Shown in pieces: positions 53,301 through 63,942 of a stretch of DNA of 64,000 nucleotides. Numbering within the stretch: the first letter of the stretch is position 1; every line of letters starts with the position of its first letter. This DNA is from Argopecten irradians (taxonomy: Eukaryota > Mollusca > Bivalvia > Pectinida > Pectinidae), in assembly GCF_041381155.1 (NCBI RefSeq), contig NC_091143.1:40564996-40628995 (forward strand). Reading direction: 5' to 3'. The notes beneath the pieces were generated by a model. It was not told where the DNA came from and ran no database searches. It was given only the letters and a program-made list of their open reading frames with translations. A program made the position numbers and the translations under genes.

Positions 53301-56300
53301 TTATATATTTTTTAGACGTATGGGGATTTGATGATGATTAAGACCTAACAACATTTCCATATTATATATATTTTTAGATGTATGGGGATTTGATGATGAT
53401 TAAGACCTTACAACATTTCCATATTATATATTTTTTTAGACGTATGGGGATTTGATGATGATTAAGACCTTACAACATTTCCATATTATATATTTTTTAG
53501 ACGTATGGAGATTTGATGATGATTAAGACCTTACAACATTTCCATATTATATATTTTTTAGACGTATGGGGATTTGATCATGATTAAGACCTTACAACAT
53601 TTCCATATTATATATTTTTTTAGACGTATGGGGATTTGATGATGATTTAGACCTAACAACATTTCCGTATTTTTTAGACGGGGATTTGATGATGATTAAG
53701 ACCTAACAACATTTCCATATTATATATTTTTTAGACGTATGGGGATTTGATGATGATTAAGACCTAACAACATTTCCATATTATATATATTTTTTAGACG
53801 TATGGGGATTTGATGATGATTAAGACCTTACAACATTTCCATATTATATATTTTTTTAGACGTATGGGGATTTGATGATGATTAAGACCTAACAACATTT
53901 CCATATTATATTATTTTTAGACGTATGGGGATTTGATGATGATTAAGACCTTACAACTTTTCCATATTATATATTTTTTAGACGTATGGGGATTTGATGA
54001 TGATTAAGACCTAACAACATTTCCATATTATATATTTTTTAGACGATGGGGATTTGATGATGATTAAGACCTTACAACATTTCCATATTATATATTTTTT
54101 AGACGTATGGGGATTTGATGATGATTAAGACCTAACAACATTTCCATATTATATATATTTTTAGACGTATGGGGATTTGATGATGATTAAGACCTAACAA
54201 CATTTCCATATTATATATTTTTTAGACGTATGGGGATTTGATGATGATTAAGACCTAACAACTTTTCCATATTATATATATTTTTAGACGTATGGGGATT
54301 TGATGATGATTAAGACCTAACAACATTTCCATATTATATATTTTTTAGACGTATGGGGATTTGATGATGATTAAGACCTAACAACATTTCCATATTATAT
54401 ATATTTTTAGATGTATGGGGATTTGATGATGATTAAGACCTTACAACATTTCCATATTATATATATTTTTAGACGTATGGGGATTTGATGATGATTAAGA
54501 CCTAACAACATTTCCATATTTTTATATTTTTTAGACGTATGGGGATTTGATGATGATTAAGACCTTACAACATTTCCATATTATATATTTTTTAGACGTA
54601 TGGGGATTTGATGATGATTAAGACCTAACAACATTTCCATATTATATATTTTTTAGACGTATGGGGATTTGATGATGATTAAGACCTAACAAATTTCCAT
54701 ATTATATATTTTTTAAACGTATGGGGATTTGATGATGATTAAGACCTAACAACATTTCCATATTATATATTTTTTAGATGTATGGGGATTTGATGATGAT
54801 TAAGACCTTACAACATTTCCATATTATATATTTTTTAGACGTATGGGGATTTGATGATGATTAAGACCTTACAACATTTCCATATTATATATTTTTTAGA
54901 CGTATGGGGATTTGATGATGATTAAGACCTAACAACTTTTCCATATTATATATTTTTTAGACGTATGGGGATTTGATGATGATTAAGACCTAACAACATT
55001 TCCATATTATATATTTTTTAGACGTATGGGGATTTGATGATGATTAAGACCTAACAACATTTCCATATTATGTATTTTTTAGATGTATGGGGATTTGATG
55101 ATGATTAAGACCTTACAACTTTTCTATATTATATATTTTTTAGACGTATGGGGATTTGATGATGATTAAGACCTAACAACTTTTCCATATTATATATTTT
55201 TAGACGTATGGGGATTTGATGATGATTAAGACCTTACAACATTTCCATATTATATATTTTTTAGATGTATGGGGATTTGATGATGATTAAGACCTTACAA
55301 CATTTCCATATTATATATTTTTAGACGTATGGGGATTTGATGATGATTAAGACCTTACAACATTTCCATATTATATATTTTTTAGACGTATGGGGATTTG
55401 ATGATGATTAAGACCTTACAACATTTCTATATATTTGTTTTTTTTATAGACGTATGGGGATTTGATGATGATTAAGACCTAACAACTTTTCCATATTATA
55501 TATTTTTTAAACGTATGGGGATTTGATAATGATTAAGACCTAACAACATTTCCATATTATATATATTTTTTAGACGTATGGGGATTTGATGATGATTAAG
55601 ACCTTACAACATTTCCATATTATATATATTTTTTAGACGTATGGGGATTTGATGATGATTAAGACCTTACAACATTTCCATATTATGTATTTTTTAGATG
55701 TATGGGGATTTGATGATGATTAAGACCTTACAACATTTCCATATTATGTATTTTTTAGATGTATGGAGATTTGATGATGATTAAGACCTAACAACATTTC
55801 CATATTATATATTTTTAGACGTATGGGGATTTGATGATGATTAAGACCTTACAACATTTCCATATTATGTATTTTTTAGATGTATTGGGATTTGATGATG
55901 ATTAAGACCTTACAACATTTCCATATTATATATTTTTTAGACGTATGGGGATTTGATGATGATTAAGACCTAACAAAATTTCCATATTATATATTTTTTA
56001 GACGTATGGGGATTTGATGATGATTAAGACCTAACAACATTTCCATATTATATATATTTTTAGACGTATGGGGATTTGATGATGATTAAGACCTAACAAC
56101 ATTTCCATATTATATATTTTTTAGACGTATGGGGATTTGATGATGATTAAGACCTAACAACATTTCCATATTATATATTTTTTAGATGTATGGGGATTTG
56201 ATGATGATTAAGACCTTACAACATTTCCATATTATATATTTTTAGATGTATGGGGATTTGATGATGATTAAGACCTTACAACATTTCCATATTATATATT

Positions 56301-59300
56301 TTTTAGACGTATGGGGATTTGATGATGATTAAGACCTTACAACATTTCCATATATATATTTTTTAGACGTATGGGGATTTGATGATGATTAAGACCTAAC
56401 AACATTTCCATATTATATATTTTTTAGACGTATGGGGATTTGATGATGATTAAGACCTTACAACATTTCCATATTATATATTTTTTAGACGTATGAGGAT
56501 TTGATAATGATTAAGACCTAACAACATTTCCATATTATATATTTTTTAGACGTATGGGGATTTGACAATGATTAAGACCTTACAACATTTCCATATTATA
56601 TATGTTTTAGACGTATGGGGATTTGATGATGATTAAGACCTTACAACATTTCCATATTATATATTTTTTAGACGTATGGGGATTTGATGATGATTAAGAC
56701 CTAACAACATTTCCATATTATATATTTTTTAGACGTATGGGGATTTGATGATGATTAAGACCTTACAACATTTCTATATTTTTTTTTTTTATAGACGTAT
56801 GGGGATTTGATGATGATTAAGACCTAACAACTTTTCCATATATATATATTTTTTAAACGTATGGGGATTTGATAATGATTAAGACCTAACAACATTTCCA
56901 TATTATATATATATTTTTTAGACGTATGGGGATTTGATGATGATTAAGACCTTACAACATTTCCATATTATATATATTTTTAGACGTATGGGGATTTGAT
57001 GATGATTAAGACCTTACAACATTTCCATATTATGTATTTTTTAGACGTATGGGGATTTGATGATGATTAAGACCTAACAACTTTTCCATATTATATATTT
57101 TTTAGACGTATGGGGATTTGATGATGATTAAGACCTTACAACATTTCCATATTATATATTTTTTAGACGTATGGGGATTTGATGATGATTAAGACCTAAC
57201 AACTTTTCCATATTATATATTTTTTAGACGTATGGGGATTTGATGATGATTAAGACCTAACAACATTTCCATATTATATATTTTTTAGACGTATGGGGAT
57301 TTGATGATGATTAAGACCTAAAAACTTTTCCATATTATATATTTTTTAGACGTATGGGGATTTGATGATGATTAAGACCTAAACACTTTTCCATATTATG
57401 TATTTTTTAGACGTATGGGGATTTGATGATGATTAAGACCTTACAACATTTCCATATTATATATTTTTTAGACGTATGGGGATTTGATGATGATTAAGAC
57501 CTAACAACATTTCCATATTATATATGTTTTTAGACGTATGGGGATTTGATGATGATTAAGACCTTACAACTTTTCCATATTATGTATTTTTTTAGACGTA
57601 TGGGGATTTGATGATGATTAAGACCTTACAACTTTTCCATATTATGTATTTTTAGACGTATGGGGATTTGATGATGATTAAGACCTAACAACATTTCCAT
57701 ATTATATATTTTTTAGACGTATGGGGATTTGATGATGATTAAGACCTTACAACATTTCCATATTATATATTTTTTAGACGTATGTGGATTTGATGATGAT
57801 TAAGACCTTACAACATTTCCATATTATATATTTTTTAGACGTATGGGGATTTGATGATGATTAAGACCTTACAACATTTCCATATTATATATTTTTTTAG
57901 ACGTATGGGGATTTGATGATGATTAAGACCTTACAACATTTCCATATTATATATTTTTAGACGTATGGAGATTTGATGATGATTAAGACCTTACAACATT
58001 TCCATATTATATATATTTTTTAGACGTATGGGGATTTGATCATGATTAAGACCTTACAACATTTCCATATATATATATTTTTTAGACGTATGGGGATTTG
58101 ATGATGATTAAGACCTAACAACATTTCCATATTATATATTTTTTAGACGTATGGGGATTTGATGATGATTAAGACCTAACAACTTTTCCATATTATATAT
58201 ATTTTTTAGACGTATGGGGATTTGATGATGATTAAGACCTAACAACATTTCCATATTATATATTTTTTTAGACGTATGGGGATTTGATGATGATTAAGAC
58301 CTTACAACATTTCCATATTATATATTTTTAGACGTATGGGGATTTGATGATGATTAAGACCTAACAACATTTCCATATTATATATATTTTAGACGTATGG
58401 GGATTTGATGATGATTAAGACCTTACAACTTTTCCATATTATATATTTTTTAGACGTATGGGGATTTGATGATGATTAAGACCTAACAACATTTCCATAT
58501 TATATATATTTTTTAGACGATGGGGATTTGATGATGATTAAGACCTTACAACATTTCCATATTATATATTTTCTAGACGTATGGGGATTTGATGATGATT
58601 AAGACCTAACAACATTTCCATATTATATATATTTTTAGACGTATGGGGATTTGATGATGATTAAGACCTTACAACATTTCTATATTATATATTTTTTAGA
58701 CGTATGGGGATTTGATGATGATTAAGACCTTACAACATTTCCATATTATATATTTTTAGACGTATGGGGATTTGATGATGATTAAGACCTAACAACATTT
58801 CCATATTATATATTTTTTAGACGTATGGGGATTTGATGATGATTAAGACCTTACAACTTTTCCATATTATGTATTTTTTAGACGTATGGGGATTTGATGA
58901 TGATTAAGACCTAACAACATTTCCATATTTTATATTTTTTAGACGTATGGGGATTTGATGATGATTAAGACCTTACAACATTTCCATATTATATATGTTT
59001 TAGACGTATGGGGATTTGATGATGATTAAGACCTAACAACATTTCCATATTATATATTTTTTAGACGTATGGGGATTTGATGATGATTAAGACCTAACAA
59101 AATTTCCATATTATATATTTTTTTAAACGTATGGGGATTTGATGATGATTAAGACCTAACAACATTTCCATATTATATATTTTTTAGATGTATGGGGATT
59201 TGATGATGATTAAGACCTTACAACATTTCCATATTATATATTTTTTAGACGTATGGGGATTTGATGATGATTAAGACCTAACAACATTTCCATATTATAT

Positions 59301-62300
59301 ATTTTTTAGACGTATGGGGATTTGATGATGATTAAGACCTAACAACTTTTCCATATTATATATTTTTTTAGACGTATGGGGATTTGATGATGATTAAGAC
59401 CTAACAACTTTTCCATATTATATATTTTTTAGACGTATGGGGATTTGATGATGATTAAGACCTAACAACATTTCCATATTATGTATTTTTTAGATGTATG
59501 GGGATTTGATGATGATGATTAAGACCTTACAACTTTTCTATATTATATATTTTTTAGACGTATGGGGATTTGATGATGATTAAGACCTAACAACTTTTCC
59601 ATATTATATATTTTTAGACGTATGGGGATTTGATGATGATTAAGACCTTACAACATTTCCATATTATATATTTTTTAGATGTATGGGGATTTGATGATGA
59701 TTAAGACCTTACAACATTTCCATATTATATATTTTTAGACGTATGGGGATTTGATGATGATTAAGACCTTACAACATTTCCATATTATATATTTTTTAGA
59801 CGTATGGGGATTTGATGATGATTAAGACCTTACAACATTTCTATATTTTTTTTTTTATAGACGTATGGGGATTTGATGATGATTAAGACCTAACAACTTT
59901 TCCATATTATATATTTTTTAAACGTATGGGGATTTGATAATGATTAAGACCTAACAACATTTCCATATTATATATATTTTTTAGACGTATGGGGATTTGA
60001 TGATGATTAAGACCTTACAACATTTCCATATTATATATATTTTTAGACGTATGGGGATTTGATGATGATTAAGACCTTACAACATTTCCATATTATGTAT
60101 TTTTTTAGATGTATGGGGATTTGATGATGATTAAGACCTAACAACATTTCCATATTATATATTTTTTAGATGTATGGGGATTTGATGATGATTAAGACCT
60201 AACAACATTTCCATATTATATATTTTTAGACGTATGGGGATTTGATGATGATTAAGACCTTACAACATTTCCATATTATGTATTTTTTAGATGTATGGGG
60301 ATTTGATGATGATTAAGACCTTACAACATTTCCATATTATATATTTTTTAGACGTATGGGGATTTGATGATGATTAAGACCTAACAAAATTTCCATATTA
60401 TATATTTTTTAGACGTATGGGGATTTGATGATGATTAAGACCTAACAACATTTCCATATTATATATTTTTTAGACGTATGGGGATTTGATGATGATTAAG
60501 ACCTAACAACTTTTCCATATTATATATTTTTAGACGTATGGGGATTTGATGATGATTAAGACCTAACAACTTTTCCATATTATATATTTTTTAGACGTAT
60601 GGGGATTTGATGATGATTAAGACCTAACAACATTTCCATATTATATATTTTTAGATGTATGGGGATTTGATGATGATTAAGACCTTACAACATTTCCATA
60701 TTATATATTTTTTAGACGTATGGGGATTTGATGATGATTAAGACCTTACAACATTTCCATATTATATATTTTTTAGACGTATGGGGATTTGATGATGATT
60801 AAGACCTAACAACATTTCCATATTATATATATTTTTAGATGTATGGGGATTTGATGATGATTAAGACCTTACAACATTTCCATATTATATATTTTTTAGA
60901 CGTATGAGGATTTGATAATGATTAAGACCTAACAACATTTCCATATTATATATTTTTTAGACGTATGGGGATTTGACAATGATTAAGACCTTACAACATT
61001 TCCATATTATATATGTTTTAGATGTATGGGGATTTGATGATGATTAAGACCTTACAACATTTCCATATTATATATTTTTTAGACGTATGGGGATTTGATG
61101 ATGATTAAGACCTAACAACATTTCCATATTATATATATTTTTAGATGTATGGGGATTTGATGATGATTAAGACCTTACAACATTTCCATATTATATATTT
61201 TTTAGACGTATGGGGATTTGATGATGATTAAGACCTAACAACATTTCCATATTATATATTTTTTAGACGTATGGGGATTTGATGATGATTAAGACCTAAC
61301 AACATTTCCATATTATATATATTTTTAGACGTATGGGGATTTGATGATGATTAAGACCTAACAACATTTCCATATTATATATTTTTTAGACGTATGGGGA
61401 TTTGATGATGATTAAGACCTAACAACATTTCCATATTATATATTTTTTAGACGTATGGGGATTTGATGATGATTAAGACCTAACAACATTTCCATATTAT
61501 ATATTTTTTAGACGTATGGGGATTTGATGATGATTAAGACCTAACAACTTTTCCATATTATATATTTTTAGACGTATGGGGATTTGATGATGATTAAGAC
61601 CTAACAACATTTCCATATTATATATTTTTTAGATGTATGGGGATTTGATGATGATGCTGTAAAAGCCCTCCAACACATGAAGCCTCAGGACCTACAGAAA
61701 CTCATCAGTAAATACAGCATTCTCCTCGACTCCGACTCCGACTTACTGCCACAGAATGCTAAACAAGGGGCAAGTAATTCTGTGTTTCATTCTTAAAATT
61801 TGTTTATGTACAATGGCCTTACAATAATCCAAACACTTGTGTCTCCTGACCAAATTATCCGGATTTCAAATTTTCTGGACTGCTGGATTACATTTAATCA
61901 TATTTTCTGTTCTCTGACATTTTCCTTCGTCTTGTGAGTTTTTCAGGCTATCAGATTATCACGAATCCACTGTACTTAAGTATATAACTGAATTTTAATA
62001 CTACATGGATGTACTTTTAACTTAATCTAGATGCTACATGTACTTTTAACTGAATTTAAATACTATATGTACTTTTGAAAATTGTTACACTTTTCTAGAA
62101 ATGTATGATAAATAGTCTTGTGTTTTAATGTTAATTTTTTTTTTTTTTCCAGGACAGTGACTCAGTAACGAATCGTGTAGCAGGGTTTGTGTGTAAACAC
62201 GTGTTTGCTGGCCACACAAGCTGTGTGACATGTTTGGTAGTGATAGGACGGGACCAGGGAATGAACTCTACATATGTGGTAAGTGGTATTACTAGTTAAC

Positions 62301-63094
62301 AAGAAAGGCACCGTATGTTGTTCATATTCCACTAGCTGACCAACATATTGTCATGTGGCTGACATATATAGGATGGTTGTCAGATTATAATTCTTGATAT
62401 AGGACAATGGATGTCCTTCAGAGGTTCCAGTTTTCTTTCACCTTGGAAACTTGATAAATCTTAAATTCCATATCACAATACCAGTAAATCCCAATTTAAT
62501 CAGAAAAAAAACTAATAAAAGACTGTTTGATGTAATAGAGTTCCTAATCATTATGATCGCCATCATTTACTTCAAAGAAACTACATTGTTAGTCTCAAAA
62601 TGACCCCTGTTCTTCTAATGAACCAATCAAAAGGCATAAAGTTTATCATATTGTTACAGTTAAGTGCTGGCTGGGACAGAAGGATTTGTCTGTGGGATTT
62701 AGAAGCTGGAGAGTGAGTAACATTATCATTAGTATAATCATTTTTGTTGGTTTCACATTCTGGCAAAGAACTTATTGTTTTTAATTTGTAAGAAAATTTA
62801 TTCATGATAGCAAATTGTTTAATTTCAATTATAGATTATTGTAAAAATATTTAAATAAACTCTTCTGGATCACATCACTTGTATCATGATTATAACAAAT
62901 TTATTTATTTTATGTTACTTAGAGAGGGAAATGAGTTGCATGGATGTTCAAATTTAGTTGAGTAACTTTATAATGCATTAACTTATGTGTTGCAGTTTAG
63001 TGGACACATTTAGGAATACAGGAACCACAAACTTGGAGAATATAGAACTGGCCTGTGATGGTGTCATCATGGATATGGACTTCTCACCCAAATA
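34708..63094 (+). CDS. WD40-repeat protein, 5' part of a long gene (18 exons seen, runs off window)
   Basis: Exons: 34708-34810, 42692-42782, 43058-43145, 43843-43939, 44681-44789, 45070-45138, 45492-45560, 45897-46080, 46417-46510, 47568-47666, 48488-48578, 49255-49433, 50729-50791, 52043-52139, 61633-61769, 62153-62278, 62660-62712 and 62996-63094. Phases agree at every junction except for one base in exon 12. The start is ATGGCGATGGAAAAG, the first Met of a well-conserved-looking frame. The roughly 615 residues contain typical WD blades: SAGYDHRLVIYD, TGSFDKSVKIW (about 212-222), SGDNDGVIIKW (about 344-354), ASEDSNIYVW and SAGWDRRICLWD, with a charged low-complexity insert (KLKKQRKAGSK, then RERRKRTR-like) between the blade sets. 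This suggests two beta-propellers and a scaffold role; no enzyme motif is seen. I do not recognise the orthologue. Intron 1 is 7.9 kb. Introns 14 and 18 carry splice-site repeat arrays. The gene ends with an open phase-2 junction. Confidence 0.8.
35841..36120. mobile_element. Small inverted-repeat element, copy D, in WD40 intron 1
   Basis: It begins 'aagatgctttaccgctgaca' after a TTAA-type flank and matches copies B and E ('ttacaaaagttacttaattt', 'aaaagtttgagcttcttatt', 'aaaaaaatccctggcattat'). The far terminus is not found, so it is truncated near 36120. Confidence 0.65.
37080..37450. repeat. tRNA-related SINE-like element in WD40 intron 1
   Basis: The start has box A- and box B-like motifs ('ttgagttgagcgattgcc', 'gggttctatccc'). 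The body ('tttctgctcctgctt', 'catgcttcagtgatat', 'ccataaaaag') and the end ('cttgctgttaatagaac') are shared with 42040-42425 and in part with 45727-45848 and 50150-50250. At least four related pieces within one gene support an interspersed family. Confidence 0.6.
38289..38372. repeat. (CT)n microsatellite
   Basis: About 42 uninterrupted CT units in WD40 intron 1, flanked by C-rich and further CT-rich sequence. Open frames of Leu/Ser across it are artefacts. Confidence 0.95.
41775..41859. repeat. Small inverted-repeat element, 85 bp
   Basis: ATAATTCACCC at 41775-41785 is exactly inverted at 41849-41859 and the interior is partly palindromic. It resembles a very short non-autonomous element. 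Confidence 0.55.
42040..42425. repeat. SINE-like element, second copy, in WD40 intron 1
   Basis: It follows the 37080-37450 element along its length: 'gaaggctctgggtt', 'ttttctgctcttgctt', 'agcatgctttagtgatat', 'ctgataataggac'. The copies differ by many substitutions and short indels, so both are old. Confidence 0.58.
45727..45848. repeat. SINE-like fragment in WD40 intron 7
   Basis: 'gtttctgctcctgcttagtg' and 'tgaccgagtggggta' match the body of the 37080-37450 element. It ends about 50 nt before exon 8. Confidence 0.5.
46966..47483. mobile_element. Foldback-type element of GATATC palindromes with 22-bp target duplication
   Basis: Perfect 27-bp inverted ends lie at 46988-47014 (beginning TATGGCAAGCCAAGTTAC) and 47435-47461. 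Immediately outside them a 22-bp direct repeat (TGTAAAAATTTTATACATAG plus TC) occurs at 46966-46987 and 47462-47483, a probable target-site duplication. The interior is about 20 imperfect copies of a palindromic 'tttccgatatcggaaat' unit, so the whole can fold on itself. No coding frame is present. It lies in WD40 intron 9. Confidence 0.75.
47700..47790 (+). repeat. tRNA-like SINE head
   Basis: 'gtagcttaatttgtagagc' resembles box A and 'tctcgggttcaaatcc' resembles box B of a tRNA promoter. The ends do not pair into an acceptor stem, so this is read as the head of a SINE rather than a tRNA gene. It lies in WD40 intron 10. Confidence 0.5.
48005..48145 (-). repeat. SINE-like element, reverse orientation
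   Basis: 'accttaaccactaagccacc' is the reverse complement of a tRNA-like box A region, and 'gggccagaacttgtgacc' resembles a box B region. It is in WD40 intron 10. Confidence 0.45.
48285..48475 (-). repeat. Dispersed repeat (matches 150-245)
   Basis: It contains several 'tataaagac' motifs: 'tgtataaagacctcctg', 'tgtataaagactacctgg' and the inverted 'atggtctttatagacagg'. It ends about 10 bp before exon 11 begins at 48488, so it supplies most of the 3' end of intron 10. Confidence 0.55.
48863..49225. mobile_element. Small inverted-repeat element, copy E, next to exon 12 acceptor
   Basis: The interior matches copies A-D ('gttacaaaagttactaactt', 'ttggaaagtttgagcttcta', 'gaacaaattttgtggcacta'). 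The right end is 'gtcggcggtggagcatctt', the left end is eroded. The right terminus lies 29 nt before exon 12, inside the region expected to hold the branch point. Confidence 0.7.
49255..49433 (+). CDS. WD40 gene exon 12 with a probable one-base frameshift
   Basis: From the acceptor 'atttccacag' the frame is KEMYQLSDSKLKKQRK and continues to a TAG at 49370-49372 (codon 404). From 49371 the next frame reads SRSSNRSVQSHYAFNKPSIP and runs into a perfect donor, CCCGTAAGT, at 49434. Exon 13 is open only in phase 0, which needs one base fewer in exon 12. A one-base insertion near 49365-49370 explains all of this. Either the allele or assembly has an indel, or the protein truly stops at 403 residues. 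Confidence 0.7.
50150..50255. repeat. SINE-like fragment in WD40 intron 12
   Basis: 'ccttaagtgaccttggctgt' and 'taataggac' match the 3' end of the elements at 37080 and 42040. Confidence 0.4.
51862..52020. repeat. About 38-bp tandem repeat before exon 14
   Basis: Four to five imperfect copies of 'gcataatgatatgttacctg' plus 'ttcagggaaa' end 22 nt before the exon 14 acceptor (…gatgttacag at 52042). Each unit contains a CAG that resembles a weak acceptor, and the unit shares 'ataatg' and 'atgttac' with the real acceptor region. Confidence 0.7.
52480..61655 (+). repeat. 61-bp minisatellite made of the exon 15 acceptor, about 150 copies
   Basis: The unit reads TTAAGACCTAACAAC (or CTTAC), TTTCCATATTATATA, a T-run, AG, then ACGTATGGGGATTTGATG and ATGA. 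It holds a full 3' splice site: branch-point-like CTAAC about 28 nt before AG, a pyrimidine tract, the AG, and the first 26 nt of exon 15. About 9.18 kb at 61 bp gives roughly 150 copies (estimate). Variation is limited to CTAAC/CTTAC, ACGTATG/ATGTATG, 'acatttcc'/'acttttcc' and T- or TA-tract length. The last unit runs straight into unique exon 15 sequence at 61656. A few copies have AAACG instead of AGACG and so lack the acceptor AG. Confidence 0.93.
61633..61769 (+). CDS. WD40 gene exon 15, preceded by the acceptor array and ending in a GC donor
   Basis: The exon begins at the AG of the final array unit: with the T from exon 14 it reads Y-V-W-G-F-D-D-D, completing the blade ASEDSNIYVW, then AVKALQHMKPQDLQKLISKY. 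It must end in phase 0 because exon 16 is open only in that phase. The only fitting donor is CAAGGG|GCAAGT, a GC donor with otherwise ideal U1 complementarity. A GT two codons later would put exon 16 out of frame. Confidence 0.8.
61770..61771 (+). promoter_or_regulatory. GC donor of a GC-AG intron
   Basis: GCAAGT follows GGG at 61769. GC-AG introns are a known minority class in animals and usually have strong flanking consensus, as here. The partner acceptor is the long T-tract ending in 'ccag' at 62152. Confidence 0.65.
62996..63094 (+). CDS. WD40 gene exon 18 (last exon in window)
   Basis: It starts after 'tgtgttgcag' and reads LVDTFRNTG through GVIMDMDFSPKY. DFSPKY is a usual lead into the next WD blade, so the frame is expected to continue. 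The donor is AAATA|GTAAGA, phase 2. Read without splicing, the frame would stop at once at the TAG that overlaps the donor. Confidence 0.78.
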
Positions 63095-63230
63095 GTAAGA
63101 TACCCACCCAAATAGTAAGATATCCACCCAAATAGTAAGATATCCACACAAATAGTAAGATATCCGTACAAATAGTAAGATTATCCACACAAATAGTTAA
63201 ATATCCATCCAAAAGTAAGACGTACTCACA
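63085..63230 (+). repeat. About 21-bp minisatellite made of the exon 18 donor
   Basis: Seven or so imperfect copies of 'ccacccaaatagtaagatat' follow on directly from the exon 18 donor, and the first unit includes the last coding bases CACCCAAATA. Each intact copy repeats the donor AATA|GTAAGA. Copies decay rightward ('aaatagttaaat', 'aaaagtaagac'). The array resumes at 63943 after an insertion. Confidence 0.85.
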
Positions 63231-63236
63231 AAATAG

Positions 63237-63386
63237 AGAATACACGGTTAGTATCTTACAATACAAGGTTTATTTTGGTGCGAGACTTAGGAAAGCCGAG
63301 ATGACGAGGCTTTGCCGAGTCATCTCGTCTTTACGTGTCGAGCACCAAAATAAAACTTGTATTGTAAGATACTAACCGTGTATTCT
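63237..63386. repeat. 150-bp palindrome inside the donor array
   Basis: 45-nt arms at 63237-63281 (AGAATACACGGTTAG…) and 63342-63386 (…CTAACCGTGTATTCT) match with one mismatch. The 60-nt centre is itself partly palindromic ('gccgagatgacgaggc' with 'gagtcatctcg'). Confidence 0.85.
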
Positions 63387-63387
63387 G

Positions 63388-63942
63388 TTTATCCTGCAAC
63401 CATTATGGCTTTCAAAACAAAAGCAAATTGACAGTTCCTTACTTTGTTTCGCTCGAAGCGAGACGCTTCTTTGATGCGGAGGTAAAGATTCATTCACATA
63501 ACCGAATGAGAGTGTACTCCTTTTTACTGCCGTGGGAAATAAATAAGCGCATTCACAAACAGTAACCGTAATTCTATTCAGGGTGATATATCACTGAAAG
63601 GAAATGAAAATACTCAAATAACGACCAATACCCATTAAAGAATTACTTAACAATACATACCTTTGTCATGAGCCAAGAAAAAGACGACACCGCCATTCGA
63701 GATTTTCAATATCGTAAAAATGACGTCATTTCGATGAATGTGACGTCACGTTTTAGCGGGACTAAATGACGTTTCATTCACCGGAAGGTTCAAGTTCTGG
63801 GTCAAGTTAGAAAAAGTTCCGTCAGATATGGAACAAATTCACGTGATCGTATTGACGGATAAAGCATATCGTATCGACGGATAAAGCACAAGTTTATCCG
63901 GCAGTAGTTATCGGTCAGTATGTGGGACAGTTGCAGGATAAA
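63388..63942. mobile_element. Inserted element with 13-bp inverted ends
   Basis: TTTATCCTGCAAC at 63388-63400 is exactly inverted at 63930-63942. With the adjacent palindrome it forms one 0.7-kb block that interrupts the donor-site repeat. The interior holds 'gacgtcattt' motifs and no coding frame. Whether the palindrome and this block are one element is uncertain. Confidence 0.6.

Noticed and set aside
52480..61655. CRISPR-like array because of the very regular 61-bp period
   Set aside because: There are no unique spacers: the entire unit repeats, and the context is a eukaryotic gene. It is a minisatellite.
52480..61655. About 150 real microexons encoding repeated YVWGFDDD
   Set aside because: The unit has no GT donor in a good context after the coding part and reads into TAA, so chained exons are not supported. 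ACGTATGG just after the AG is only a weak donor.
63092..63097. TAG at 63095 as the true end of the WD40 protein
   Set aside because: The TAG overlaps a strong donor (ATA|GTAAGA), the protein would end in mid-propeller at DFSPK, and WD proteins commonly continue from DFSPKY. It cannot be excluded without the next exon.
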